NCBI RefSeq assembly: GCF_004348985.1
Contig: NZ_SMKW01000025.1
Location: forward strand, 55,529 to 119,528
Length of the DNA: 64,000 nt
Origin: Saccharopolyspora elongata
GTDB lineage: Bacteria; Actinomycetota; Actinomycetes; Mycobacteriales; Pseudonocardiaceae
Direction of reading: 5' to 3'
The notes beneath the pieces were generated by a model. It had not been told where the DNA came from. It did no database searches and saw only the letters and a program-made list of their open reading frames with translations. Shown here in pieces: positions 53,767 through 62,739 of this stretch. How positions within the stretch are numbered: position 1 is the stretch's first letter; each line of letters opens with the position of its first letter. Position numbers and translations under genes: made by a program.

Positions 53767-54416
53767 TCCGCGTGCTGTTGGCCGACGACGAGGCCATGAT
53801 CCGCGCCGGGGTCCGGTCGATCCTGGCGACCGACCCGGAGATCGACGTGGTCGCCGAGGCCGAGGACGGACGGCAGGCCATCGAACTGGCCGCCGAGCAC
53901 CGACCGGACGTCGTCCTGCTGGACATCCGGATGCCCCGGCTCGACGGGCTCGCCGCCGCGGCGGAACTGGCCCGCGCACAGCCGGAGGTCAAGGTCGTCG
54001 TGCTCACCACCTTCGACGAGGACGAGTTCGTGGCGCGGGCGCTCGGCGACGGCGCCCGCGGATTCCTGCTCAAGGCCGCCGATCCGCGCGAACTCCTCAT
54101 CGGCGTTCGCGCCGTCGCCGACGGCGCGGCGTACCTGTCGCCCCGGATCGCGCAGCGGGTGATCGCCGGGATGCGCGGTGGCCAGGCCACCCGGCGAACC
54201 GCCGCCCGCGACCGGGTGGCGACCCTGACCCCGCGGGAACGCGAGGTGCTGGCCCTGGTGGGCGCGGGACTGTCCAATCAGGACATCGCGCGGCGGCTGT
54301 TCCTGGCCGAAGGCACCGTCAAGGCGCACGTCAGCACCATCCTGCAGCGCCTGTCCGCGAACAACCGCGTCCAGGCCGCGATCACCGCGTACGAGGCTGG
54401 GCTGGTCGACGACTGA
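53763..54416 (+). CDS. LuxR-family response regulator
   Basis: A 217-residue NarL/FixJ regulator. The receiver domain has LLADDEAMIRAG, the phospho-acceptor aspartate in VVLLDIRMP near residue 54, and the lysine in FLLKAADPRE. The C-terminal LuxR helix-turn-helix begins LTPREREVLALVGAG and has NQDIARRLFLAEGTVKAHV. It is the partner of the upstream kinase. The cell-wall-facing serine hydrolase in the same operon suggests an envelope-stress function, by inference. Confidence 0.93.
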   Translation: MIRVLLADDEAMIRAGVRSILATDPEIDVVAEAEDGRQAIELAAEHRPDVVLLDIRMPRLDGLAAAAELARAQPEVKVVVLTTFDEDEFVARALGDGARGFLLKAADPRELLIGVRAVADGAAYLSPRIAQRVIAGMRGGQATRRTAARDRVATLTPREREVLALVGAGLSNQDIARRLFLAEGTVKAHVSTILQRLSANNRVQAAITAYEAGLVDD

Positions 54417-54446
54417 AGCGGCGCGACAGGTGAGGCCCGCCGGATG

Positions 54447-54923
54447 TCACTGCTGGACGTTCAGGATCCAGCTGCCGCCGATGCCGAAGTCGACGCCGCC
54501 ATCGGCGCCGGGCGTCAGCACCGCCGAGAACTTCTGGACCTCCACGTGCTCCAACCGGCCGCCGTCCGGCGGCAGCTGCAGCGTGTAGGCGTGCCGCGAG
54601 TCGGGCGGGAAGACCTGGCTGCGGCCGTCCAGCTCCTCGCCGCCCAGCCCGCGGTAGATGAACACCACCTGCCACGGGGCCGCCGCGACCTCACCGGGGA
54701 CCGAGATCTGCAGCGGGCTGCGGTCGGGCACCCGCAGGTCGCCGACCGGGTTCTCCGGCGGCGTCACGCAGTTCTGCCCCGTCGCGTCGCAGTACTGGGC
54801 GGGGTTGACGGTCACCGAGTTCCCGTGGGAGTAGAAGGTGACCTGCGGTTCGCTGGGGGCGGCACAACCGGCGGCGAGCGCGATGCCCGCCACCGCCAGC
54901 AGCGGCTTCAGTCCACGATGCAC
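54447..54923 (-). CDS. DUF2771 lipoprotein
   Basis: A 158-residue lipoprotein. Signal peptide with lipobox LAAGC near residue 19, then a single beta-rich domain with the pattern VTFYSHGNSVTVNPAQYCD, two cysteines (QYCD and QNCV) and LQISVPGEVAAAPWQVV. It is the typical DUF2771 companion of an MFS transporter gene, as with mycobacterial Rv0875c/Rv0876c. Function is unknown. It converges with the response regulator gene. Confidence 0.88.
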   Translation of the reverse strand: MHRGLKPLLAVAGIALAAGCAAPSEPQVTFYSHGNSVTVNPAQYCDATGQNCVTPPENPVGDLRVPDRSPLQISVPGEVAAAPWQVVFIYRGLGGEELDGRSQVFPPDSRHAYTLQLPPDGGRLEHVEVQKFSAVLTPGADGGVDFGIGGSWILNVQQ

Positions 54924-54932
54924 GGTTCGAGC

Positions 54933-56624
54933 CTACGACTTGGTCCGTAATCGCGCGGTGGCCGGTGCGGACCGGCGCGGGAGGCGTGGCAGCAGCGTGC
55001 CACCACGGCCGGCCACGATCGTCTGCGCCAGCATCAGCGCCAGCGCGGCGGAGACCACCGCGAACCCGATCCAGTAGACCGGTGGCAGCAGGACGCCCAG
55101 CGCGCCGCCGAAGACCCAGCTGAGCTGCAAGATCGTCTCGGACTTGCCGAACGCCGAGGCCCGCGACTGCTCCGGCATGTCGTGCTGGATCACCGCGTCC
55201 AGGCAGACCTTGGCCAGCGCGCTGGCCGTCGCGCCGACCAGGCCGACCACCACCGCGAGCGGGAACCCGGCCAGCACCGCCGCGCACACCGCGACCGCCA
55301 TCGCGCTGCCCAGGCAGGCGATGATCACCCGGTCCGGCTTGCCGAAGTGCATCTTCGAACCCAGCCCGTTGCCGAGGAAGCTGCCGACCCCGGCCGCGCC
55401 GCCGACCAGGCCGAGCAGCACCAGCTGCATGAACGGCTCGTGCTGAGTGCTCTGCTTGATCACGAACGCCGCGAACAGCGTCAGGAAGCCGGTCAGCAAC
55501 CGGATGCCGCCGTTGCCCCACAGCGCCACCACCACGTGCCCGCTCAGCGGAACCTTCTTGGTCTGCGTCGGGTGCGAGCCGATCGACGTCGGCACCTCGC
55601 CCTCGGTGCTCTCCACCCAGCCCGGGATCCGCAGGCACAGCCACACGCCGCCGGCCGCCATCGCGGCCATGAACCACAGCGCGCCCTCGGAACCCAGCAG
55701 CCAGGCGAAGCCGGACGCGATCGCGCCGAAGATGCCGCCCGCGGCCATCCCGAACGCGGTCAACCTGGAGTTGGCCTTGGTCAGCGTGATCTGCGTCGGC
55801 AGCACCCGCGGCGTCATCGCCGCCTTGAGCACGCCGAAGGACTTCGACAGCACCATGCAGCCCAGCGCCGCCGGGTAGAGCAGCCAGCTGTTGAAGTTCA
55901 GCGCCATCACGGCCGCGAGCAGCACGCGGATCGCGAACGACGCGGCGAGTGCGAAGCGGCGGCCCTGCTGCAGCCGGTCCAGCGCCGGGCCGATCACCGG
56001 GGCGATCACCGCGAAGGGCGCGACCGTGATCAGCAGGTAGAGCGCGACCTTGTCCTTGCTCTCGCCGGTGGCGGCGGAGAAGAACAGGGTGTTGGCCAGC
56101 GCGACCGCCATCGCGGCGTCCACCGCGTAGTTGCCCATCACGGCGTAGGTGAACTTCGCGAGCCCGGACCGGTCGGCGCCGTCGGCGTGCGCGAGCGAGA
56201 AGAACATCCGCATCGCGCGTTGCGTCAGGTCCCGGCTGCGCCACGCGGCGACCCGGGTGACCGTCAGCTTCCGGGGCGGTGCCGTGCCCCGGGGCTGCTC
56301 GGGTTCGGGCTCCTCCTCGGCCCGGCCGGGGTGGTCTTCGGGCAGCGGCGGCAACCGCCGGCCATGACTGCGCGGCCGGTCGTAGTCCGGATCGTCCTCC
56401 CACGGATACCGCCGGTCGGCCCGCTGCTCGCCCCTGCTCGACGCCTCGAACCGGTGCTCGGCGCGCTGCGGCTCGTCGCGCTGCTCCGAGCCGTGCTCGG
56501 ACGGCGTCTCCCGGCCGCCTTCGGCGTACCAACCGCGCTTGCCGCGCTGCCCGGCGCCCCAGCCCGATCGGCCGCGCGAGGCGTCCGACCGCTGGTCGTG
56601 GCGTCGCAAACCCATACCGTTCAT
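54933..56624 (-). CDS. Major facilitator superfamily transporter (Rv0876c-like)
   Basis: A 563-residue integral membrane protein with a 110-residue charged N-terminal tail (RRHDQRSDASRGRSGW, many Arg/Glu/Pro), then about 11-12 helices, for example VALYLLITVAPFAVIAPVIG and LQLSWVFGGALGVLLPPV. It lacks the usual GxxxDRxGRR loop, but GPALDRLQQGRR is similar. Transport substrate is unknown. The DUF2771 lipoprotein gene follows after 9 bp and is probably cotranscribed. Start could be this ATG or another three codons later. Confidence 0.88.
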   Translation of the reverse strand: MNGMGLRRHDQRSDASRGRSGWGAGQRGKRGWYAEGGRETPSEHGSEQRDEPQRAEHRFEASSRGEQRADRRYPWEDDPDYDRPRSHGRRLPPLPEDHPGRAEEEPEPEQPRGTAPPRKLTVTRVAAWRSRDLTQRAMRMFFSLAHADGADRSGLAKFTYAVMGNYAVDAAMAVALANTLFFSAATGESKDKVALYLLITVAPFAVIAPVIGPALDRLQQGRRFALAASFAIRVLLAAVMALNFNSWLLYPAALGCMVLSKSFGVLKAAMTPRVLPTQITLTKANSRLTAFGMAAGGIFGAIASGFAWLLGSEGALWFMAAMAAGGVWLCLRIPGWVESTEGEVPTSIGSHPTQTKKVPLSGHVVVALWGNGGIRLLTGFLTLFAAFVIKQSTQHEPFMQLVLLGLVGGAAGVGSFLGNGLGSKMHFGKPDRVIIACLGSAMAVAVCAAVLAGFPLAVVVGLVGATASALAKVCLDAVIQHDMPEQSRASAFGKSETILQLSWVFGGALGVLLPPVYWIGFAVVSAALALMLAQTIVAGRGGTLLPRLPRRSAPATARLRTKS

Positions 56625-56782
56625 CCTGCCTCACCCGCCTCTGGCCGTTCGGGTGTCCGCCGGATTTCGGCGTCCCGCGAATAAAGAGGACGGAACCGGC
56701 CCGCCAGATACACCTGGACACCATCGAGCGACATAAACGGCCCGAAACCACCCCGCCCGGGTGGCGAGAAGATTCGACGGGT

Positions 56783-57019
56783 CTCGCGTGTGGAGCGAAC
56801 GGACCGTTCGTGCCGATAGGCGAGGTGAACAGGCCGTTCGCTCCATCCACCCAACACCGGCAGGTGTTGCCGGTTCGAGGTGAACGGACCGTTCGCGCCG
56901 ATAGACGAGGTGAACAGGCCGTTCACCTCGATAGCTAGGTGTGGACAGGCGGCTTCGCCGCTCCGCAGAGCGGAGCCCCACCACAACCCCGCGTAACCAC
57001 ATCCCGAACAAGCCGCTGC
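56783..57019 (-). repeat. Family 3 repeat block, reverse orientation
   Basis: On the minus strand it begins with GGCTTGTTCGGGATGTGG near 57017 (matching GGCTGTTCGGGATGTCG at 28784) and then has four palindromes of the GAGGTGAACAGGCCGTTC type, the last being GAGGTGAACAGGCCGTTCACCTC. The inner part lacks the second 86-bp unit. The order of parts is the same as at 28784-29064, so this is a defined composite element. Confidence 0.85.
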
Positions 57020-57040
57020 AGCGGCCAGCACGACGCCTGC

Positions 57041-57790
57041 TCAGGCGGGTGTGAGGCGCCAGTAGCCGTAGGGGTTGAAGAAGATGTCCTCGTCGTCGTA
57101 GCGGTCGCACGACTGCTGCCGCAGCAGCCAGCGCGGCGAGTCCTCGGTGAGCCGGAAGCCCTCGCCGTCGCGGATCTCCGCCGCCCGCGGCTCGGTCAGC
57201 AGGTAGCCTGCCAGGCCGTCGATCAGCTCGACCCACTCGCCGAGCCGGTTCTCGTCCAGCAGCCCCTCGGCCTCCACCTCTACGTCGGGCACCCCGAGCA
57301 GGTGCATGCCGCAGGTGTGGAGCACCTCGCCGCTGTAGATCGGCCGCTTCACCCAGGCCTGGCGGAGGACATCGGGTTCGGCGGCGTCTTCGGCCAGCGC
57401 CAGCCACGTCTCCCGGCCGTGGGCGAGGCCGCTGCTCTCGCTCTTGATCGCGGTGGCGCCGCAACGCTCGAACAGCTCCGCCGCCACCGCCAGCATCCGC
57501 TCGGAGATGAAGGAGGCGTGCTCCTGTCCGCCCTTCGCGAGCACGTACGCGACCGAATCGTGCTCGTCGACCGCGGTCCAGTCGTCGTCGGTGAAGGTCA
57601 ACTGCGCGAGGCAGGCCTCGAACGCGTCGGGCATCCGCGGGTCGTGCTCGTGCTCCGACGACTCCCGGTCCAGCGAGAAGAACGGCCCGCCGAACGCGCG
57701 GACGGCCGCCTCGACCACGTCGAAGTCCATGCCGGTGCCGAGCACGCAGAGCACGTGCAGCGGCTCCACCAGGTCGTCTTGATCATCCAT
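57041..57790 (-). CDS. Conserved hypothetical protein
   Basis: A 249-residue soluble, acidic protein. Near the start is HVLCVLGTGMDFDVVEAAVRAFGGPFFSLD and near the end EDIFFNPYGYWRLTPA. Resemblance to DUF4261-type proteins (GMHLLGVPDVEVEAEG, a helical hook, then YLLTEPRAAEIRDGEGF) is suggestive. No signal peptide or metal motif is seen. It has no clear operon partner; the cyclotransferase gene lies 20 bp upstream on the same strand. Confidence 0.7.
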   Translation of the reverse strand: MDDQDDLVEPLHVLCVLGTGMDFDVVEAAVRAFGGPFFSLDRESSEHEHDPRMPDAFEACLAQLTFTDDDWTAVDEHDSVAYVLAKGGQEHASFISERMLAVAAELFERCGATAIKSESSGLAHGRETWLALAEDAAEPDVLRQAWVKRPIYSGEVLHTCGMHLLGVPDVEVEAEGLLDENRLGEWVELIDGLAGYLLTEPRAAEIRDGEGFRLTEDSPRWLLRQQSCDRYDDEDIFFNPYGYWRLTPA

Positions 57791-57809
57791 GCGGCGACCG
57801 TACTAACGA

Positions 57810-58652
57810 TCACGCCGGGACGAAGCGAACTCGGAAAATCGTCGGCCAGTACTTGCCGGTGAGCAGGAACTCGTCGGTGCCCGGCACCGCGGCGATGCCG
57901 TTGAGCACGTCGGTGCCCGCCCGCTCCCAGGCGCTCAGCAGCCCAGACGCGTCCACCACCGCGGTCACCTGCCCGGTCGCCGGGTCGATGCGCAGGATCT
58001 CGTCGCTGCCCCAGACGTTGGCCCAGACCTGGTCGCCGACGCACTCCAGCTCGTTGAGCTCCTCCGCCGCGGATCCGCCGCGCCGCACGTCGACGCCGCC
58101 GATCGGCGCGAACGTCGCCGGGTCCCGGAAGGTCAGCCGGTCGCTGCCGTCGCTCATGACCAGCCGCACCCCGTCGAAGCACAGGCCCCATCCCTCGCCC
58201 GAGTACTCCACACGGCGCAGCTCGTCCAGCGTCACCCGGTCTCGCTCCAGCGCAACCCCTTCCTGCCAGGTGAGCTGCCAGATACGGTCACCCGTGACGG
58301 TGATGCCCTCACCGAAGAGCTCGGCCGGGAGCCGGGCTTCGCGGCGCACCTCGCCGGTGGCGAGATCGGTGGCGCGGAGCAGCGACGAACCGTGCATGCC
58401 GGTGCCTTCGTAGAGGGTGCCGGCGGCGAGTTCGAGGCCCTGAGTGAATGAGGAGCGGTCGTGCGGGAGCACGGAGATCACCTCCGCTCGGAGGTGTGGC
58501 AGGCTTCCCGCGTGCCCAACGCCCTGATCGGTTTGCTCGCGGTCGTCCTGGCCGTCGTGTTGCGCTGGTACCTGCGGCGCGCACGCCACCAACCCCAGCC
58601 CGATGGCGAGCACCCAGCCGCACAGACAACGTCGAGTCGGGAGGAGTCGCAC
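57810..58652 (-). CDS. Glutaminyl-peptide cyclotransferase (lipoprotein)
   Basis: A 280-residue secreted protein. The first residues are a signal peptide with lipobox LVAC at about residue 21. The mature domain is the five-bladed propeller glutamine cyclotransferase: SFTQGLELAAGTLYEGTGMHGSSLL, then QLTWQEGVALERD, SDGSDRL, ELNELECVGDQVWANVW and GIAAVPGTDEFLLTGKYW. This fold cyclises N-terminal glutamine to pyroglutamate in other bacteria. The GTG start at 58652 gives the lipoprotein signal; it is close to the divergent DUF3027 gene. Confidence 0.88.
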   Translation of the reverse strand: MRLLPTRRCLCGWVLAIGLGLVACAPQVPAQHDGQDDREQTDQGVGHAGSLPHLRAEVISVLPHDRSSFTQGLELAAGTLYEGTGMHGSSLLRATDLATGEVRREARLPAELFGEGITVTGDRIWQLTWQEGVALERDRVTLDELRRVEYSGEGWGLCFDGVRLVMSDGSDRLTFRDPATFAPIGGVDVRRGGSAAEELNELECVGDQVWANVWGSDEILRIDPATGQVTAVVDASGLLSAWERAGTDVLNGIAAVPGTDEFLLTGKYWPTIFRVRFVPA

Positions 58653-58709
58653 CCCGAAAGCTTGACACGGGCGGCGGCAGCGACGACCACGTACGGCACA
58701 ATCGAGCAT

Positions 58710-59570
58710 GTGACGCCTATGCCTGCTCCGATGACCAGCCCAGGCGCGGATGCCCCGTTCGAGGACATCGGGCACCCTGCGCCCGTGCCGCCGAACCCGG
58801 AGCTCGCCGCCGCCGAGGACGTCGCGCGAGCTGCGGCGGAGGACGAGGCGCGGCCCGGGGACGACCCGATCGGCTCGCCGGTGCTGACCCTGGACGCCGA
58901 GGCCGGCGCCTCGGTGGGGGCGCACGTCGGGATCGAAGCCGAGGGCCCGCACGCGGTCACGCACTACTTCGAGTCGAACTACCCGGGTTACGTCGGGTGG
59001 CGCTGGGCGGTCACGGTCGCCAGCGTCGGCCCGGGCGAGCCGGTGACGGTCAGCGAGGTCGTGCTGCTGCCCGGTCCGAGCGCGCTGACCGCGCCGGAAT
59101 GGGTGCCGTGGAACCAGCGGGTGCGCCCCGGTGATCTCGGCGCGGGCGACCTGCTGCCGACCACCGCGGACGACCCGCGGCTGGCGCCCGGCTACCTGAC
59201 CAGCGACGACCCCGCGGTCGAGGAGGTCGCCCACGAGGTCGGCCTGGGCCGCAAGCGGGTGCTCAGCCTGGAGGGCCGGCTGGAGGCCGCGGACCGCTGG
59301 CACAACGGCGAGTTCGGGCCGCGCGCCGACATCGCCAAGCTGGCCCCGGGGGCCTGCGGCACCTGCGGTTTCTTCCTGAAGCTGGCGGGTTCGATGGGCG
59401 GCGCTTTCGGCGTCTGCGCCAACGAGCTCGCGCCCGCCGACGGTCGCGTGGTCAGCGTCGAGTTCGGTTGCGGCGCGCATTCGGAGGTCGAGGTGGACAC
59501 CTCGTCGACGGTGCCGGTGGCCGAGGTCGTCTACGACGACGCCACCCTGGACTTCGAGCCGCGCGGGTGA
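58710..59570 (+). CDS. DUF3027 protein (Rv0877-like)
   Basis: A 286-residue actinobacterial protein. Core motifs are HYFESNYPGYVGWRWAVTVAS, then a GAGDLLPTTADDPRL block and a C-terminal CGTCGFFLKLAGSMGGAFGVCANELAP with three cysteines in CxxC...C spacing and a later FGCGAHSEVE, likely a zinc or iron site. No known function. The GTG at 58710 places CACAAT 8 bp upstream, so the message may be leaderless; ATGs at 58719 and 58731 are alternatives. Its TGA overlaps the GTG of the ATPase gene. Confidence 0.85.
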   Translation: MTPMPAPMTSPGADAPFEDIGHPAPVPPNPELAAAEDVARAAAEDEARPGDDPIGSPVLTLDAEAGASVGAHVGIEAEGPHAVTHYFESNYPGYVGWRWAVTVASVGPGEPVTVSEVVLLPGPSALTAPEWVPWNQRVRPGDLGAGDLLPTTADDPRLAPGYLTSDDPAVEEVAHEVGLGRKRVLSLEGRLEAADRWHNGEFGPRADIAKLAPGACGTCGFFLKLAGSMGGAFGVCANELAPADGRVVSVEFGCGAHSEVEVDTSSTVPVAEVVYDDATLDFEPRG

Positions 59571-62545
59571 GCGGAACGGATCCGTTCGGTACGGCCGAGC
59601 TTCGGCGGGCCGTGCTGCAGTCCTGGGAGTCTTCGCCGACCCGGTTCCGCGAGGACGCCAACGCTGAGGAAGACCTCAGGCTCGGCGGCTACCGCGACCG
59701 GCTGCTGGTCGAGCTGGCGCAGAACGCCGCAGACGCGGCGGGCGCCGATGGCGTGCTGCGCGTCGAGCTCGTCGGCCGTGAGCTGCGGGTCGCGAACACC
59801 GGGTCGCCGCTGACCGCGACCGGCGTGGCGGGCCTGGCTTCGCTGCGCGCGTCGGCCAAGCGCGAGGGCGCCTCGGTCGGCCGGTTCGGCGTCGGGTTCG
59901 CTGCGGTGCTGGCGGTGTCCGACGAGCCGCAGATCGTGTCGACGTCCGGCGGCGTTGCGTTCTCCGCCGAGAGGACCAGGGAAGCGGCGGCGGAGCTGCC
60001 GGGCCCGGCGGAGGAGCTGGCGGCGCGAGAAGGCGCAGTGCCGGTGCTGCGGCTGCCGTGGGCGGTCGCCGACGAGCCGCCCGCAGGCTTCGACACCGAG
60101 GTGCGGTTGCCGCTGCGCCCCGACGTGGTCACGGACGCGCTGATGGCGGCGTTCACCGACCAGGCCCCGGATCTGCTGATCGCGCTGCCCGCGCTGACCG
60201 AGATCCGGATCGGCGAGAAGACCTGGCGGCGCGTGGACGAAGGCGCCGATCGGCTGGTCGTGCACGGCCCGACCCGCAGCGACCGGTGGCTCGTGCACCG
60301 TGCGACGGGCACGTTGAGCGAGACGGCGCTGGCCGGCCTGGGCGTCGAGGCCCGGCACGCCACGGAGTGGCGCGTGACCTGGGCGGTGCCGCTGGACGAC
60401 GACGGCACGCCGATCCCGCTGGCCGAAGACGTGCTGCACGCGCCGACACCGACCGAGGAGCGGCTGTCGCTGCCCGCTCGGTTGCTGGCGAGCGTGCCGG
60501 TGGAGCCGGACCGGCGGCGGGTGGCGGCGTCGGCCGCCACGGACGCGGTGCTGACGTTCGCCGCCGAGTGCTATCCCGGGCTGGTCGGCAAGATCGCCGT
60601 GGAGCACCGGACGGCGCTGGTGCCGCTGCCGGGCTTCCCGCTGTCCGATGTGGACGACAAGCTGCGGCAGGGCGTCAACGACCGGCTGCGGGTCGCGGCG
60701 TGGCTGCCCGCGGCGAACGGGAACCTGGTGGCGCCGCTGGAATCCCGGGTCCTCGAATACATCTCGCCGGAGCTCGCCGAGCTGCTCAAGGACGTGATCC
60801 CGGGCATGCTCACGGCTGAGCTGGCGGATGCCCGGCACCGCAGGTCGCTGCACGTGCTGGAGGTCCGGCGGCTCGCCGCGGCGGAGATCGTCGACGCGGT
60901 CACCGGCCTGCAGCGCCCGCCGCAGTGGTGGTACAGCCTCTACGACGCGCTGGTTCCGATCGAGAGCGCGGATCCCGTGGCGCGCGAGGAGTTCTCCGCG
61001 CTGCCGGTGCCGCTGGCGGACGGCCGCACGGTGACGGGCGTGCGGGATGTCCTGCTCAGCCACCGAGACGCGGACCCGGATCCGGCGGCGCTGTTGTCCA
61101 CTCTGGACATCTCGGGCCTGCGCATCGCGCACCCCGATGCGACGCATCCGCTGCTGGAGAAGCTCGGTGCGCACCCGGCCGGCCCGGCGGAGCTGCTCGA
61201 CGCCCCGTCGCTGGAGGAGGCGGTGCGCAGCAGCGTCTCCGACGCGCGAGCCGGAGCGGACGTGCGGCCGTTGGCCGAGGCGGTGTTGCGGCTGGTCGCG
61301 AGCGCGCAGCCGCGCGACTGGCTGGGCGCACTGGCGCTGCCGGACGCGAACGGCGACTTCCGCCGCGCGGACGAACTCCTGCTGCCCGACGCGGCGCTGC
61401 TGGAGGTCATCGACGCCGAGTACATCGGTTCGGACGGGCCGCTCGCGGTGCTGGACGAGGCATTCGCCGCCGACCGGCCCGCGGAGCTGCTGCGGGCGAT
61501 CGGCGTGCTGGACGACTTCGCGGTGCACGTCGAGGAAGACCCGGTCGAAGCGGACGACGACTTCCCGGACTCGCGCCACTGGTGGGCGGAGCAGGAATCC
61601 GCGCAGCCCGAGAACTGGCCGCCGGCCAGGTTCATCGGAATCCGGGACCTGGACCTGGTCGCGGACGACTGCTGGCCGGCGGCGATCCGCCTGCTGGTGC
61701 GGAATCCGGAAACCCTGCGCGCCCTGCGCGAACCGAACAGCTACTCGGCCTGGTGGATCGCGCGCTACGCGCTGCTCGCAGGCCAGCCGCCCCGGCATTG
61801 GCGCCTCGCGGCTGCTGGGGAGCTGGCGGGCCTCTTCGACGCGGTGCCCGACGTCGGGCTCGACGACGAGCAGCTGAGGATCACGGGCGTGCGCAGCGAA
61901 CTCGTCATCGACGATTCCGACGACGCTGCGGACCTGCTGGAACGCCTCGGCGACCCGGATCGCGCCGTGCGCGCCGGAACTGCGCTGCGCGCGCACCAAG
62001 CGCTGGCGGACGCGGTCGCGTCGGGCGTCGTGGACCCGGCCGAGATCGATCTCCCGGAGATGGTGCGCTCGGTGTCGGGCGCGGTGGTCAGCACCGGGCG
62101 AGCGGTGGTCCTCGACGAGCCGTGGATGCTGGGCGTGCTGGAAGCGCCGCTGGTGATCGCGGGCGGCAGCCCGGACCAGTTCGACGCGGAATCCCTGGCG
62201 GAACTCCTGGATCTGCCGCTGGCATCGGAAGAGAACACGATGCAGGTGGTGGACGAGGGCCGCGCCCAGAGCTGGCCGGAGGTGGCGCGCGTCCCGGCGG
62301 CGTGCGAGCTGCTGGGGATCACGGTGCCGACCGGCGAGGTCAGGCTCCACGACACGCTGCGAGTCCGGTCGTCGACGGGGGAGCAGCGGGTGCACTGGTG
62401 GGTCGACAGGACGGGGAAGGTCCACGCGGAGCGAACCCCGGACGGCCTGGCCCGAGCCCTGGCCTGGGCATCGGGGTCCTGGCACGAGAGGTTCGCCCTA
62501 ACGGCCCTGCTGGCGGACCCGGAAGCGGCAACCCTCCTGCGCTGA
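59567..62545 (+). CDS. Sacsin N-terminal/Hsp90-like ATP-binding protein
   Basis: A 992-residue protein. Residues 20-240 form a GHKL ATP-binding domain as in sacsin and Hsp90: LVELAQNAADAAGADGV with the catalytic Glu and Asn, then GRFGVGFAAVLAVSD. The remaining 700 residues are a long alpha/beta array with acidic patches (DDFPDSRHWWAEQESAQPE); no second catalytic domain is visible. It is a chaperone-like ATPase, but the clients are unknown. The GTG overlap with the DUF3027 gene suggests the two are made together. Confidence 0.85.
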   Translation: MSGTDPFGTAELRRAVLQSWESSPTRFREDANAEEDLRLGGYRDRLLVELAQNAADAAGADGVLRVELVGRELRVANTGSPLTATGVAGLASLRASAKREGASVGRFGVGFAAVLAVSDEPQIVSTSGGVAFSAERTREAAAELPGPAEELAAREGAVPVLRLPWAVADEPPAGFDTEVRLPLRPDVVTDALMAAFTDQAPDLLIALPALTEIRIGEKTWRRVDEGADRLVVHGPTRSDRWLVHRATGTLSETALAGLGVEARHATEWRVTWAVPLDDDGTPIPLAEDVLHAPTPTEERLSLPARLLASVPVEPDRRRVAASAATDAVLTFAAECYPGLVGKIAVEHRTALVPLPGFPLSDVDDKLRQGVNDRLRVAAWLPAANGNLVAPLESRVLEYISPELAELLKDVIPGMLTAELADARHRRSLHVLEVRRLAAAEIVDAVTGLQRPPQWWYSLYDALVPIESADPVAREEFSALPVPLADGRTVTGVRDVLLSHRDADPDPAALLSTLDISGLRIAHPDATHPLLEKLGAHPAGPAELLDAPSLEEAVRSSVSDARAGADVRPLAEAVLRLVASAQPRDWLGALALPDANGDFRRADELLLPDAALLEVIDAEYIGSDGPLAVLDEAFAADRPAELLRAIGVLDDFAVHVEEDPVEADDDFPDSRHWWAEQESAQPENWPPARFIGIRDLDLVADDCWPAAIRLLVRNPETLRALREPNSYSAWWIARYALLAGQPPRHWRLAAAGELAGLFDAVPDVGLDDEQLRITGVRSELVIDDSDDAADLLERLGDPDRAVRAGTALRAHQALADAVASGVVDPAEIDLPEMVRSVSGAVVSTGRAVVLDEPWMLGVLEAPLVIAGGSPDQFDAESLAELLDLPLASEENTMQVVDEGRAQSWPEVARVPAACELLGITVPTGEVRLHDTLRVRSSTGEQRVHWWVDRTGKVHAERTPDGLARALAWASGSWHERFALTALLADPEAATLLR

Positions 62546-62550
62546 GCGCT

Positions 62551-62739
62551 TCACCCGAAGCGCTCAGCCTTGACGGCGGCTAAGAAAACACCCCAAGCCT
62601 GCGGCCGAAAGGCCAAGGTCCCACCATCCCGATCCTTGGTGTCCCGAACCCCGACGACGTCAGGCCCTGAGCCGACCTCGACGCAGTTGCCCTCCTCACC
62701 GCTGTAGCTTGACTTCCGCCAGTTAGTGATCGGCGACAT
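62551..62739 (-). CDS. DUF397 protein
   Basis: A 62-residue DUF397 protein with its standard opening NWRKSSYSGEEGNCVEVG and RDTKDRDGGTLAFRPQAWGVF. In actinomycetes such proteins are encoded downstream of XRE/DUF5753 regulators and are presumed to antagonise or escort them. Its ATG overlaps the 3' end of the XRE gene. Confidence 0.93.
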   Translation of the reverse strand: MSPITNWRKSSYSGEEGNCVEVGSGPDVVGVRDTKDRDGGTLAFRPQAWGVFLAAVKAERFG

